Origin: JAXDJH01 sp034663635
GTDB taxonomy: Bacteria > Actinomycetota > CADDZG01 > WHSQ01
NCBI GenBank assembly: GCA_034663635.1
Contig: JAXDJH010000026.1
Span: 78,328 to 142,327, forward strand
DNA length: 64,000 bases
Direction: 5' to 3'
In this document: positions 25,727 to 32,705 of the stretch, one piece after another
Numbering within the stretch: position 1 is the first letter of the stretch
How the letters are laid out: the number at the start of each line of letters is the position of its first letter
Notes under the pieces: generated by a model
The model's database searches: none
Told to the model about the DNA's origin: nothing
The model's input: only the letters and a program-made list of their open reading frames with translations
Translations under genes and position numbers: made by a program

Positions 25727-26914
25727 GTGGCTCGTCGTGAACGACTCATAACGCCGGTGTTCGCGTTGGTGATGGTTTCCACCTTCGCTTACTTCGTCGC
25801 GGTAGGGATCATCATGCCGACGTTGCCGCTGTTCGTCGAGGGTCCGCTGGGCCTCGGTAGCAGCCAAGTAGGTATCGCGGTGGGGGCGTTCGCGATCTCG
25901 GCGGTTTTGCTCCGACCTTGGATCGGCCGGATCGGCGACTCGCGCGGGCGCAAGGTACTGATCATCGGGGGCGGCGCGGCTGTTGCGGTGTCGGTCGCCG
26001 GATACGCGCTGGCCGAGTCCCTCAGCGTCCTCGTGATGCTTCGGATCCTGACCGGCGTCGGCGAGGCCGCGTTCTATGTGGGGGCCGCAAGCGTCATCAA
26101 CGACATCGTGCCCGATGATCGACGAGCGGAATCACTGAGTTATTTCTCACTCGCGCTGTTTGGTGGGTTGGCAGTGGGCCCAGTGCTGGGCGAGACGATC
26201 CTGCATGCGGCGAACTTCGATGTGGTGTGGTTCGTCGCAGCGATCGCGGCGGGACTGGCCGCCGTCGTTGGGCTCGTGATCCCCGAGTCTCGGCCTGAAG
26301 GTGTGGAGTTCGAGAAGGGACCGCTCATCAGCCGTCACGCATTGCTGCCGGGAACGGTTCTCGCCACGAACATCTGGGCTCTGGCGACGTTCACTTCATT
26401 CCTGCCCTTGTTCGCATTGCAGATCGGACTGAGCGGATCCAAATACGTCTTTGCGACCAACTCCGCGGTGATCATCGCCGTTCGTCTCTTCGGAGCGCGG
26501 ATCCCAGATCGACTCGGGATCCGTAAGACGTCACGACTGGCGCTTGCGTTCGTCGCGATCGGGATGCTCGTCATGGCTGCGTGGGCGAACGCGCCGGGTC
26601 TGTTCGCCGGCACGATCATCTACTCGCTCGGGCATGCTCTCGCGTTCCCGGCCTTGATGACGCTGGCGATCAACCGAGCCCCATTGAACGAACGCGCGAC
26701 GGTGATCGGCACCGTGACCGCGTTCTTCGACCTCTCCTTCGGCGTGGGGGCCGCGAGCGCGGGCCAGATCGCTTCCGTCATCGGCTACCGCGGAGCATTC
26801 CTCGTCTCTGCTGGAGTCGCGCTGGGTGGGATCGCCCTCCTGTTCGGTCACGCGAGGCGTTCGGCGAGGGCCGAGCTGGATGTCCCGTCCGAGGCCGCCT
26901 CCGAAGCCGCCTGA
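25727..26914 (+). CDS. Major facilitator superfamily transporter
   Basis: A 395-residue MFS permease with 12 hydrophobic segments and a GTG start at 25727. The motif between helices 2 and 3 reads GRIGDSRGRKVLIIGGG (about residues 65-81), the classic MFS motif A (GxxxDrxGRrxx). The helix-4/5 region (GVGEAAFYVGAASVINDIVP) resembles drug:proton antiporter motif families. The C-terminus is short and polar. No adjacent regulator is present and the substrate is not predictable. It stands alone between the terminator hairpin and tRNA-His. Confidence 0.88.
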   Translation: MARRERLITPVFALVMVSTFAYFVAVGIIMPTLPLFVEGPLGLGSSQVGIAVGAFAISAVLLRPWIGRIGDSRGRKVLIIGGGAAVAVSVAGYALAESLSVLVMLRILTGVGEAAFYVGAASVINDIVPDDRRAESLSYFSLALFGGLAVGPVLGETILHAANFDVVWFVAAIAAGLAAVVGLVIPESRPEGVEFEKGPLISRHALLPGTVLATNIWALATFTSFLPLFALQIGLSGSKYVFATNSAVIIAVRLFGARIPDRLGIRKTSRLALAFVAIGMLVMAAWANAPGLFAGTIIYSLGHALAFPALMTLAINRAPLNERATVIGTVTAFFDLSFGVGAASAGQIASVIGYRGAFLVSAGVALGGIALLFGHARRSARAELDVPSEAASEAA

Positions 26915-26944
26915 CGACCTCGCTGCTACGCTTCACCCGCCCTT

Positions 26945-27023
26945 GGCGGCCGTAGCTCAGCATGGTTAGAGCACCTGGTTGTGGTCCAGGATGTCGCCGG
27001 TTCGAATCCGGTCGGTCGCCCCA
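26945..27023 (+). tRNA. tRNA-His (GTG anticodon)
   Basis: A full cloverleaf: seven-pair acceptor stem (26946-26952 with 27013-27019, one G-U), D arm GCTC/GAGC, anticodon stem CCTGG/CCAGG around TTGTGGT (anticodon GTG), and T arm with TTCGAAT. The extra G at 26945 opposite C at 27020 is the histidine-specific G-1, and CCA is encoded at 27021-27023. Confidence 0.95.
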
Positions 27024-27042
27024 GTTTCATCTCTCCTTTCCT

Positions 27043-27057
27043 GGGGGTAAGACCCCC
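27043..27057 (+). terminator. Short hairpin after tRNA-His
   Basis: GGGGGT-AAG-ACCCCC, a six-pair stem 20 bases downstream of the tRNA and 31 bases before the hemerythrin-like gene. No T run follows, so it might also be a leader element of the next gene. Confidence 0.35.
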
Positions 27058-27088
27058 CGACAAAGCTCACATCGGAAAGGAGAAAGCG

Positions 27089-27532
27089 ATGCCTAACGCC
27101 ATCCAGCTGCTCGAGGACGACCATAAGAAGGTAAAGAAGCTTCTCGCCCAAGGCGACGACACGACCGAGAACGCGGTGAAGACACGGACCGAGCTCTTCG
27201 AGAAGCTCAAGTCCGAGATGGAAGTCCACGAGACGATCGAGGAAGAGATCTTCTATCCCGCCCTCAAGGAGCATCCGAAGGCGAAAGAGATCGTGCTCGA
27301 GGGGTACGAGGAGCACCACGTCGTCGACACGATCATGGGCGAACTGGGCGAAACCTCGGTCGAGGATGAGACTTGGGGAGCCAAGTTCTCGGTGATGAAG
27401 GAAAACATCGAGCACCACATCGAGGAAGAAGAAGGCGACATGTTCAAGAAGGCCCGCGATGTCTTCTCGACCGAAGAGCTGGACGAGCTAGGGGCGCAGA
27501 TGGAAGCGCGCAAGAAGGAGCTAGAGGGCTAG
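27089..27532 (+). CDS. Hemerythrin-domain protein
   Basis: A 147-residue hemerythrin-like four-helix bundle. Likely diiron ligands are in DDHKKVKKLL (near residue 11), HETIEEEIFYPAL (near residues 50-56), EEHHVVDTIM (near residues 75-78) and EHHIEEEEGDMF (near residues 110-115). Family members bind oxygen, iron or nitric oxide, or act in iron and redox sensing. The start at ATG 27089 has AAAGGAG eight bases before it; the frame continues upstream through the tRNA and is not used. It is the last chromosomal gene before the integrated element. Confidence 0.88.
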   Translation: MPNAIQLLEDDHKKVKKLLAQGDDTTENAVKTRTELFEKLKSEMEVHETIEEEIFYPALKEHPKAKEIVLEGYEEHHVVDTIMGELGETSVEDETWGAKFSVMKENIEHHIEEEEGDMFKKARDVFSTEELDELGAQMEARKKELEG

Positions 27533-27556
27533 GGGGGCCAGGCTTGGTTCGATGTA

Positions 27557-27585
27557 CCGATGAACACCCCCACGGTGCTCGTCGG
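27557..27585. repeat. Imperfect hairpin repeat, copy 1
   Basis: CCGATGAACACC, a short spacer, then GGTGCTCGTCGG: an interrupted inverted repeat. A near copy lies exactly 60 bases on at 27617-27645. Both sit between the hemerythrin gene and tRNA-Lys; terminator or processing roles are possible. Confidence 0.4.
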
Positions 27586-27616
27586 TAGGCCTTAGGGACA
27601 CTCGACCTTCCACCGC

Positions 27617-27645
27617 CCGATGAGCACCTCTGGTGTGCTCGTAGG
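27617..27645. repeat. Imperfect hairpin repeat, copy 2
   Basis: CCGATGAGCACC, a short spacer, then GGTGTGCTCGTAGG. It can form GAGCAC/GTGCTC and shares most of its bases with copy 1 in the same orientation. Confidence 0.4.
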
Positions 27646-27676
27646 GCAATGAAAGGCCCCGTTACACTCCACCGGC

Positions 27677-27749
27677 GGGTCGCTAGCTCAATTGGCAGAG
27701 CAACGGACTCTTAATCCGTAGGTTCAGGGTTCGATTCCCTGGCGACCCA
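27677..27749 (+). tRNA. tRNA-Lys (CTT anticodon), integration target
   Basis: Complete cloverleaf: acceptor GGGTCGC/GCGACCC, D arm GCTC/GAGC, anticodon stem ACGGA/TCCGT around CTCTTAA (anticodon CTT), T arm AGGG TTCGATT CCCT, discriminator A. No CCA is encoded. Its 3' 44 bases (27706-27749) plus the next C are repeated at 48534-48578, marking it as the attachment site of the adjoining element; the tRNA itself is kept intact. Confidence 0.95.
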
Positions 27750-27750
27750 C
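27706..27750 (+). other. attL (45-bp direct repeat, inside tRNA-Lys)
   Basis: Starts at GACTCTTAATCCG in the anticodon arm and ends one base after the tRNA (GCGACCCAC). Identical base for base to 48534-48578; the flanks differ at the first base on either side. Confidence 0.92.
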
Positions 27751-27811
27751 TCCCATTTCCGCAGGTCACCCACCAAATCCAAGTTTTTGTCGCATCGCGT
27801 GATTAACGTGA

Positions 27812-27829
27812 AGTCCGCAATAAGTCCGC
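27812..27829 (+). other. Candidate integrase arm-type site, left end
   Basis: AGTCCGCAATAAGTCCGC holds two GTCCGC units 11 bases apart, 62 bases inside attL and just before the integrase gene. A near copy occurs in the same orientation at the right end (48409-48426). Confidence 0.5.
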
Positions 27830-27862
27830 AGGACGGCGGCGACATTTTCTGGGAGGCGGCGA

Positions 27863-28954
27863 ATGGCTCACGTGATCAAGGTCGAACGTGCGACGAAGGA
27901 CGGCAAGAAGCGGCACGCGTGGAAGGTCCGTTACCGCGATCCTGATCGCGTCGAACGCGCGAAGACGTTCGAAAAGAAGGGTGACGCCGAGAAGTTCGCT
28001 TCGACGATCGAGACCGACATCCTGCGCGGTGACTACGTCGACCCTCGGGCCGGCAAGGTCGCGCTGGACACCTGGGCCGAGAAGTGGGCGGCCGGGCTCA
28101 GCGTGAAGCCCAAGACGAAGGCCGGCTACGAGTCGCTCCTTCGGAGCCGCATCCTCCCCACATTCGGCAAGCGGAGGCTCGCCCAGATCCGGCGCTCGGA
28201 TATTCAGGAATGGATCGCCTCCATGCTCGCCGAGGGCCTCTCGGCGGGGCGCGTTCGCCAGGCGGTAATCGTCCTTCGCCTGATGCTCGATGCCGCCGTC
28301 GACGACCGGCTCATTGCCCGCAATCCGGCAGACCGCATCAAGCTGCCGAAGATTCCTCACAAGGAAGCGGAGTACTTCGATCCGGAGGTCGCCGACCGCA
28401 TCATCAATGCGGTACCTAACGGGTTCCGAGTGCTGTTCCGAGTACTCGCCATCCTTGGTCTCCGGTACGGAGAAGCCGTCGCGCTACGCCGTCGCCACGT
28501 CGACTTCTTGCGCCGTCGTCTGCGTGTCGAGGAGTCGTTAGCCGAGGTGAGCGGCCGGTTGATCTTCGGACCAACGAAGTCCCACGCCGAGCGGGCGCTC
28601 CCAATCCCTCCATCCCTCATGACTGAGCTCGAACAGCACCTCGAGACAATCGACGCCGATCCGGAGACGCTGCTATTCACCGGCGAGAAGGGTGGCCCAC
28701 TTCGTTACCGCTTCGCGTACATGGACATCTGGCGTCCGGTGCTTAAGGAGCTAGGGATGCCGACGGTAGGTATGCACGCGCTCCGTCACTCGGCGGCAGC
28801 TCGCATGATCTCCGCCGGGGCGTCACCGAAGGCTGTTCAATCGATCATGGGCCACCGCTCCGCGGCGTTCACGCTGACCGTGTACGGCCACTTGTTTGAC
28901 GAGGATCTCGACGATCTGGCACGGCGGCTTGACGGCGGGGCCCAAGCTGTTTGA
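27863..28954 (+). CDS. int: Tyrosine site-specific integrase
   Basis: A 363-residue phage-type tyrosine recombinase. The N-terminus (KKRHAWKVRYRDPDRVERAKTF) resembles an arm-binding domain; residues about 64-150 form the SAM-like core-binding domain; the catalytic domain follows. Active-site residues: first Arg in LGLRYGEAVAL (about 200), HALRH with His and Arg (about 306-309), GHRS (about 329) and the nucleophile Tyr in TVYGHLF (about 340). Adjacent to attL in tRNA-Lys and read away from it, as in many integrated elements. ATG 27863 has GGGAGGCGGC before it. It catalyses integration and, with the excisionase, excision. Its 3' end converges on the ABC-3C operon. Confidence 0.93.
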   Translation: MAHVIKVERATKDGKKRHAWKVRYRDPDRVERAKTFEKKGDAEKFASTIETDILRGDYVDPRAGKVALDTWAEKWAAGLSVKPKTKAGYESLLRSRILPTFGKRRLAQIRRSDIQEWIASMLAEGLSAGRVRQAVIVLRLMLDAAVDDRLIARNPADRIKLPKIPHKEAEYFDPEVADRIINAVPNGFRVLFRVLAILGLRYGEAVALRRRHVDFLRRRLRVEESLAEVSGRLIFGPTKSHAERALPIPPSLMTELEQHLETIDADPETLLFTGEKGGPLRYRFAYMDIWRPVLKELGMPTVGMHALRHSAAARMISAGASPKAVQSIMGHRSAAFTLTVYGHLFDEDLDDLARRLDGGAQAV

Positions 28955-28986
28955 AGACTCGGATGCTCTCAGAGCGCCGGATTCTT

Positions 28987-30921
28987 TTAAAGCCATTCCT
29001 GGGGAACTAGCTTGAGCCCGTTGCGCCATTCCTCAACGATGGACTCTTGGAACCATGGCTGATTCAAGTTCGCGTGATCAAGAACGATGACTTGGAAGTT
29101 TGGAGTCAGAAGCTCGCATACGTCATACATCAGTTTGAACATCTCGGTCACGGCTGTACGGTCAGCGTCGCTCAGGTCGTTGACATCATCCCTAGCGAGG
29201 ACATCTGGTGGGTAGAAGGCTTGCGTAGGTTGATCGAGCACTAGGAAGTGCGGTACTGGCCGATTCTCAGTAACGAAGAACTTGTGCAGGGCTAGATGAG
29301 CCACTAGGTGGTACCCGACCCAGTTTGCGGCGCTACCCATCTGATCCAAAGGAATCGTGCCCGACGGAGTATCCGCTACCACGTTCAAGCGAGAAATATC
29401 GATTCTGACAGGGGAACCTGAATACTCAAGCTTGAGTCGATCGGCCCACTCCCCCATATCTCGCCCAACAACATTAAGGATGGATCGCACGTTCTCGCGC
29501 ACCGTTTCGGGGTCCAAGATGCGCTCCAATTCGTTCATTCTTCGTTCCAAGCCGAGCAACGTCTCTTCTTGCACGGTCAGCGGAAGGCTTCGGAATCGTT
29601 CCTCTTCTTCGAGAAAGTGGTTAATGCGGCCCCTGACGTATGACTGCGCGTTAATCCTCTCTCGAAGATCCGCCACCTCGCGCTCTCGATCAGCAATTGC
29701 TTCCAAAGCTCGCTGGTTGTCCGCGATTTCCTCTCTCAACGTCGTCGCCTTCTCCTCAAGCGCAACGAGAGTGCGGCTTAATCGTGGAGCATCTCTCTCC
29801 ACTCCATCGAGATTTCGGGCGAGGGTCCTCAATGACTCCTGGATCTCAGCGACAGAGGGATTGTGGGGGGCGCTATTCCCACAAATTGGACACAGATCGT
29901 TGTCCACCTCATCGCTCGGCATTAGCTCAACGCTTCTCAGTCGAATGGTGTGGTTTCCAACCTCATCTTCATAGGCGTTGCCTTCTGATAGGAGCGACTT
30001 CACAAGCCCAGACTCCTCGCGAACGCGTCGGTACTCATCCGCGAGTTCTCTGCGCCTGTTTTCGATCTCGGAGAAGGCTCTCCCCGACGAAAGCGTGAGT
30101 TCCTCGAGCCCTGATCGTGAATCCAGCGCCGAGGACAACAGTGTGACTAGATGGTCGCCATCGGCATCGTCAGGTACATCGGAAATTAGTCCAACCTCTT
30201 CAGCTTCTCCAGCCAAAGCGAAGGCCTCTGAGCGGCCTCTTTCCTGACGATCTCGGGCTCGGTCTAGGGCGCGTCTCTCCAACTGCCACTCTCGCTTGAC
30301 CCGGGACAGTTCAGATTGGGCTAGTACGTAGTCTCGAGTCACCGCCCCCAGGAGATAAGGCAAGGTGGCTTGAATATGCGCTGGTATGAACTGCTCCTGC
30401 TGACGATGAAATAGAAGGGATCGATTGGCAATCTCGTCCTGGCGTTGAAGGCTGTAGAAGAGCGCGTGGCTGAAGTTCGCCTCAAGAGGAGGGCGAGTAG
30501 ACGTTTCGGGTGGAATATCGATGTTCTCCTGGATTCCAGTCTGCGCGGTCAAGTAATCCTGTACGGCATCCGCGTTGGTGTTTGCTTGTAGCGCAACGAA
30601 GTCAGGAACTGGCACATCCGCGCCAACCAAGAGCATCATCGCTGACGTGGTCGATCGTCCGGCGTCTGGCTTAGGACGCCCCAGGAAAGCTTCGCTGCCA
30701 CCGTCGAATTTGACTCTTAGTCCATACCAGCTCACCGAGTCTCTGATGACACCCTGCGGAACTCTGAAGTGTTCACCGCCTAGGCAGTACTTGATTGCCT
30801 CGATCAATGCCGACTTTCCGGCCTGGGATTCTCCCGTAATCACATTTAGTTTTCCCAGCTTGAACGAGAGTTCGCGTCTTTGCCCTTGCGGTCCATAAAT
30901 AACAAACTGAGACAATTGCAC
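28987..30921 (-). CDS. ABC-3C system ATPase (DUF3732-type, Rad50/SMC-like)
   Basis: A 644-residue SMC/Rad50-like ABC ATPase of the DUF3732 type. Walker A is GESQAGKS (residues 30-37) after the family opening QLSQFVIYGPQGQRRE; long coiled-coil arms surround a zinc-hook-like CPIC (Cys344 and Cys347); Walker B is in LVLDQPTQAFYPP (about 555-570), and the end has VIVLDHANLNQPWFQ and WRNGLKLVPQEW, typical of DUF3732. GTG 30921 is chosen because it shares its first base with the last base of the middle-component stop; the frame runs 30 codons further upstream without family match. Third gene of the operon. Expected role: DNA- or RNP-responsive ATP switch that controls the effector. Confidence 0.88.
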   Translation of the reverse strand: MQLSQFVIYGPQGQRRELSFKLGKLNVITGESQAGKSALIEAIKYCLGGEHFRVPQGVIRDSVSWYGLRVKFDGGSEAFLGRPKPDAGRSTTSAMMLLVGADVPVPDFVALQANTNADAVQDYLTAQTGIQENIDIPPETSTRPPLEANFSHALFYSLQRQDEIANRSLLFHRQQEQFIPAHIQATLPYLLGAVTRDYVLAQSELSRVKREWQLERRALDRARDRQERGRSEAFALAGEAEEVGLISDVPDDADGDHLVTLLSSALDSRSGLEELTLSSGRAFSEIENRRRELADEYRRVREESGLVKSLLSEGNAYEDEVGNHTIRLRSVELMPSDEVDNDLCPICGNSAPHNPSVAEIQESLRTLARNLDGVERDAPRLSRTLVALEEKATTLREEIADNQRALEAIADREREVADLRERINAQSYVRGRINHFLEEEERFRSLPLTVQEETLLGLERRMNELERILDPETVRENVRSILNVVGRDMGEWADRLKLEYSGSPVRIDISRLNVVADTPSGTIPLDQMGSAANWVGYHLVAHLALHKFFVTENRPVPHFLVLDQPTQAFYPPDVLARDDVNDLSDADRTAVTEMFKLMYDVCELLTPNFQVIVLDHANLNQPWFQESIVEEWRNGLKLVPQEWL

Positions 30922-31409
30922 TACGGTCGCACTCCCCACATCGCTAGCACCGTTGGCACTGGACCCGACCGAGCAAACCATCTTCCTAAGAAGCGAGCTT
31001 TCTTCAAGCAATCATCAAAGTCGGTAGTGCTGGTGAATCGTCGTGTCTTCGGTTGCATCCCAGCCACCAAGGCTGCGGCTTCTATACGGAACAAATCAGC
31101 TTGCAGACCCCAAAAGAGCCCCTCGCGCACGTGCTCCTTGAGTCCGCGTACCCGAATGGCCAACATCTCGCGCTCCAACGCGTGTTGCGGGAGCCACGCG
31201 GCGAGGGATGTTGTAACGACTTGTGGGAGGTTGCGCCGCGACTCCGGTTGCAGAACAAGCGGAACAATGAGAAACGCGTATGGAAAAGGTAGTCCGGTCC
31301 CAGCTTCCACTCGGAAACCATCTACTGCCCGCTCCAACAACAGGGCCATAAAGGGAGGGTTAAGGAGACCCTGTTCCTCTGTGGTTCGCTTCTCCCACAC
31401 CACACTCAT
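30921..31409 (-). CDS. ABC-3C middle component
   Basis: A 162-residue protein matching the small middle component of ABC-three-component systems: it opens with the acidic EEQGLLNPPFMALLLERAV, has the hydrophobic strand PFPYAFLIVPLVLQPESRR followed by LPQVVTTSLAAWL, and ends in MWGVRP. No catalytic residues are visible; in the family this subunit is thought to link the ATPase to the effector. Its ATG overlaps the effector's stop by four bases and its stop overlaps the ATPase start by one, so the three are made in fixed sequence from one transcript. Confidence 0.82.
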   Translation of the reverse strand: MSVVWEKRTTEEQGLLNPPFMALLLERAVDGFRVEAGTGLPFPYAFLIVPLVLQPESRRNLPQVVTTSLAAWLPQHALEREMLAIRVRGLKEHVREGLFWGLQADLFRIEAAALVAGMQPKTRRFTSTTDFDDCLKKARFLGRWFARSGPVPTVLAMWGVRP

Positions 31410-32587
31410 CCGGCGTCCTCGCTAAGCAATTCGCGGAGCCGTTCAATGAACTTGGGGTGCCAGCCGACCTTCAATTCGTCCGAAAGCATGTGAAACGATC
31501 CACGGGGAACAAAGCGCTCCTGACACCGCGGCCTAATCCAAAGATTCTCGTTTTGAAGAGTCTGATAAAGGCTTCGACCAACCTCAACCAAGTCCGACTC
31601 TTCCTGAGTCGAACCATCGCCGATGAAAGCGAACTGATGCTCCCATTCATCGATGAGTCTTTGTTCATAAGTCCGCAGTTCGCTCGGCCAGACAAGCTGA
31701 TCCTCCAACCATTTTGAACGCTGAAGGTAGGCCCTCTTGTAATCGCGTATCGCAAGTTCGAGCGTTGGTCGCGCAGCCGCTATTAGCTGGAGCTGATGTA
31801 TGAACACACGGTCATCGTTTTCCAATTCCTCGATCGTGACATCGTCTACGCCGATATCAATGGGGAGATTGTCGCTGCGCAACAAATCGGCGAGGTATCT
31901 GATCTCGCTATCGACTTCCTCCGTCAATATTCGATCCCCGTCGGTGAGGAAGTGCTTGATCACGCGGTTATGCCACCACCCGATCAGGCGATCAACCAGG
32001 GCGTGGAGATAGCGAGGTGCAACTGCGAACCGCAGCTCCGGCACAAGAGACCCAGGGATGTCCACAATCGTCATGGCGGAATCCATCACAACCACACGAC
32101 CTAGCAAGGCTAGTCGCTGATCTGGCGATAGACCCAAGAATTTTTCATAACTGTCTTGATTCTGTACGTTCGTTGACACTTGGGCGGTTCGCTCCAGGAT
32201 TCCAAGCGCGCGAGACACGTCGCGGTCGACCGCACGTAAAGACGCTGCCGCACTCTCTTCGGACGCAGCAGTTGTAGTGATTAAGCTGAGCGTGAGCACG
32301 TCAAAGCCAGCTATGTCGGAGCGCGATGCGTCAATCCAACCGCCAAGCGTTTTCCAGAGATCCACGCTCGCATCACTGAGCGAGCCTCTGCTGTTGATGT
32401 GGTGTTTGGTTTGCAGTAGATCCTTTGGCCCGCCGTCATGCTCGAAAGTGATGTCATCAAAGACTTCCAGAGAGAGTCGGAGCGAGGGCTCTGAGCGACT
32501 GCGCTTGATGAACTCCAGCAGGGCAAATTCTGCCTGATAGAGATAACCAAGGGCGCTTTCAGCCGCGGTGTGATCGCTATTCGGCAT
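31406..32587 (-). CDS. ABC-3C effector with PD-(D/E)xK-like nuclease domain
   Basis: A 393-residue protein, first gene of the ABC-3C operon. The N-terminal 130 residues look like a Cap4/DUF4297-type PD-(D/E)xK nuclease: helix with GYLYQAEFALLEF (Gly14, Gln18), then Glu41 in LSLEVFDDITFE, then DLLQTKHH with Gln59 and Lys61, giving the E-x(n)-QxK active-site pattern. The remaining 260 residues form the ABC-3C C-terminal region, helix-rich with ERFVPRGSFHMLSDELKVGWHP near the end. The ATG at 32587 has GGAG before it. Likely action: DNA cleavage in the cytoplasm once the ATPase senses phage or plasmid DNA. Nuclease activity is inferred from motif only. Confidence 0.72.
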   Translation of the reverse strand: MPNSDHTAAESALGYLYQAEFALLEFIKRSRSEPSLRLSLEVFDDITFEHDGGPKDLLQTKHHINSRGSLSDASVDLWKTLGGWIDASRSDIAGFDVLTLSLITTTAASEESAAASLRAVDRDVSRALGILERTAQVSTNVQNQDSYEKFLGLSPDQRLALLGRVVVMDSAMTIVDIPGSLVPELRFAVAPRYLHALVDRLIGWWHNRVIKHFLTDGDRILTEEVDSEIRYLADLLRSDNLPIDIGVDDVTIEELENDDRVFIHQLQLIAAARPTLELAIRDYKRAYLQRSKWLEDQLVWPSELRTYEQRLIDEWEHQFAFIGDGSTQEESDLVEVGRSLYQTLQNENLWIRPRCQERFVPRGSFHMLSDELKVGWHPKFIERLRELLSEDAG

Positions 32588-32601
32588 TGTCTCCGCTCAC
32601 G

Positions 32602-32616
32602 CCGGGAAGCTCCCGG
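32602..32616 (-). promoter_or_regulatory. Perfect inverted repeat in the ABC-3C leader
   Basis: CCGGGA-AGC-TCCCGG, 14 bases upstream of the effector start and inside the presumed leader of the operon. It could be an operator or a translational hairpin near the ribosome site. Confidence 0.45.
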
Positions 32617-32645
32617 ACGGTCCCCCTTCCGTCAACGTCTTCGAC

Positions 32646-32675
32646 AGTATCCAAAGTAATGATGGGGTACGACAA
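32646..32675 (-). promoter_or_regulatory. Possible promoter of the ABC-3C operon
   Basis: On the minus strand TTGTCG and GATACT are separated by 18 bases, each four of six to the sigma-70 consensus, about 60 bases before the effector start. Weak by itself, but it lies in the only gap that could hold the operon's promoter. Confidence 0.35.
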
Positions 32676-32705
32676 GAAGCGCTATTGGTGCCGTCTATGG
32701 CAGTT

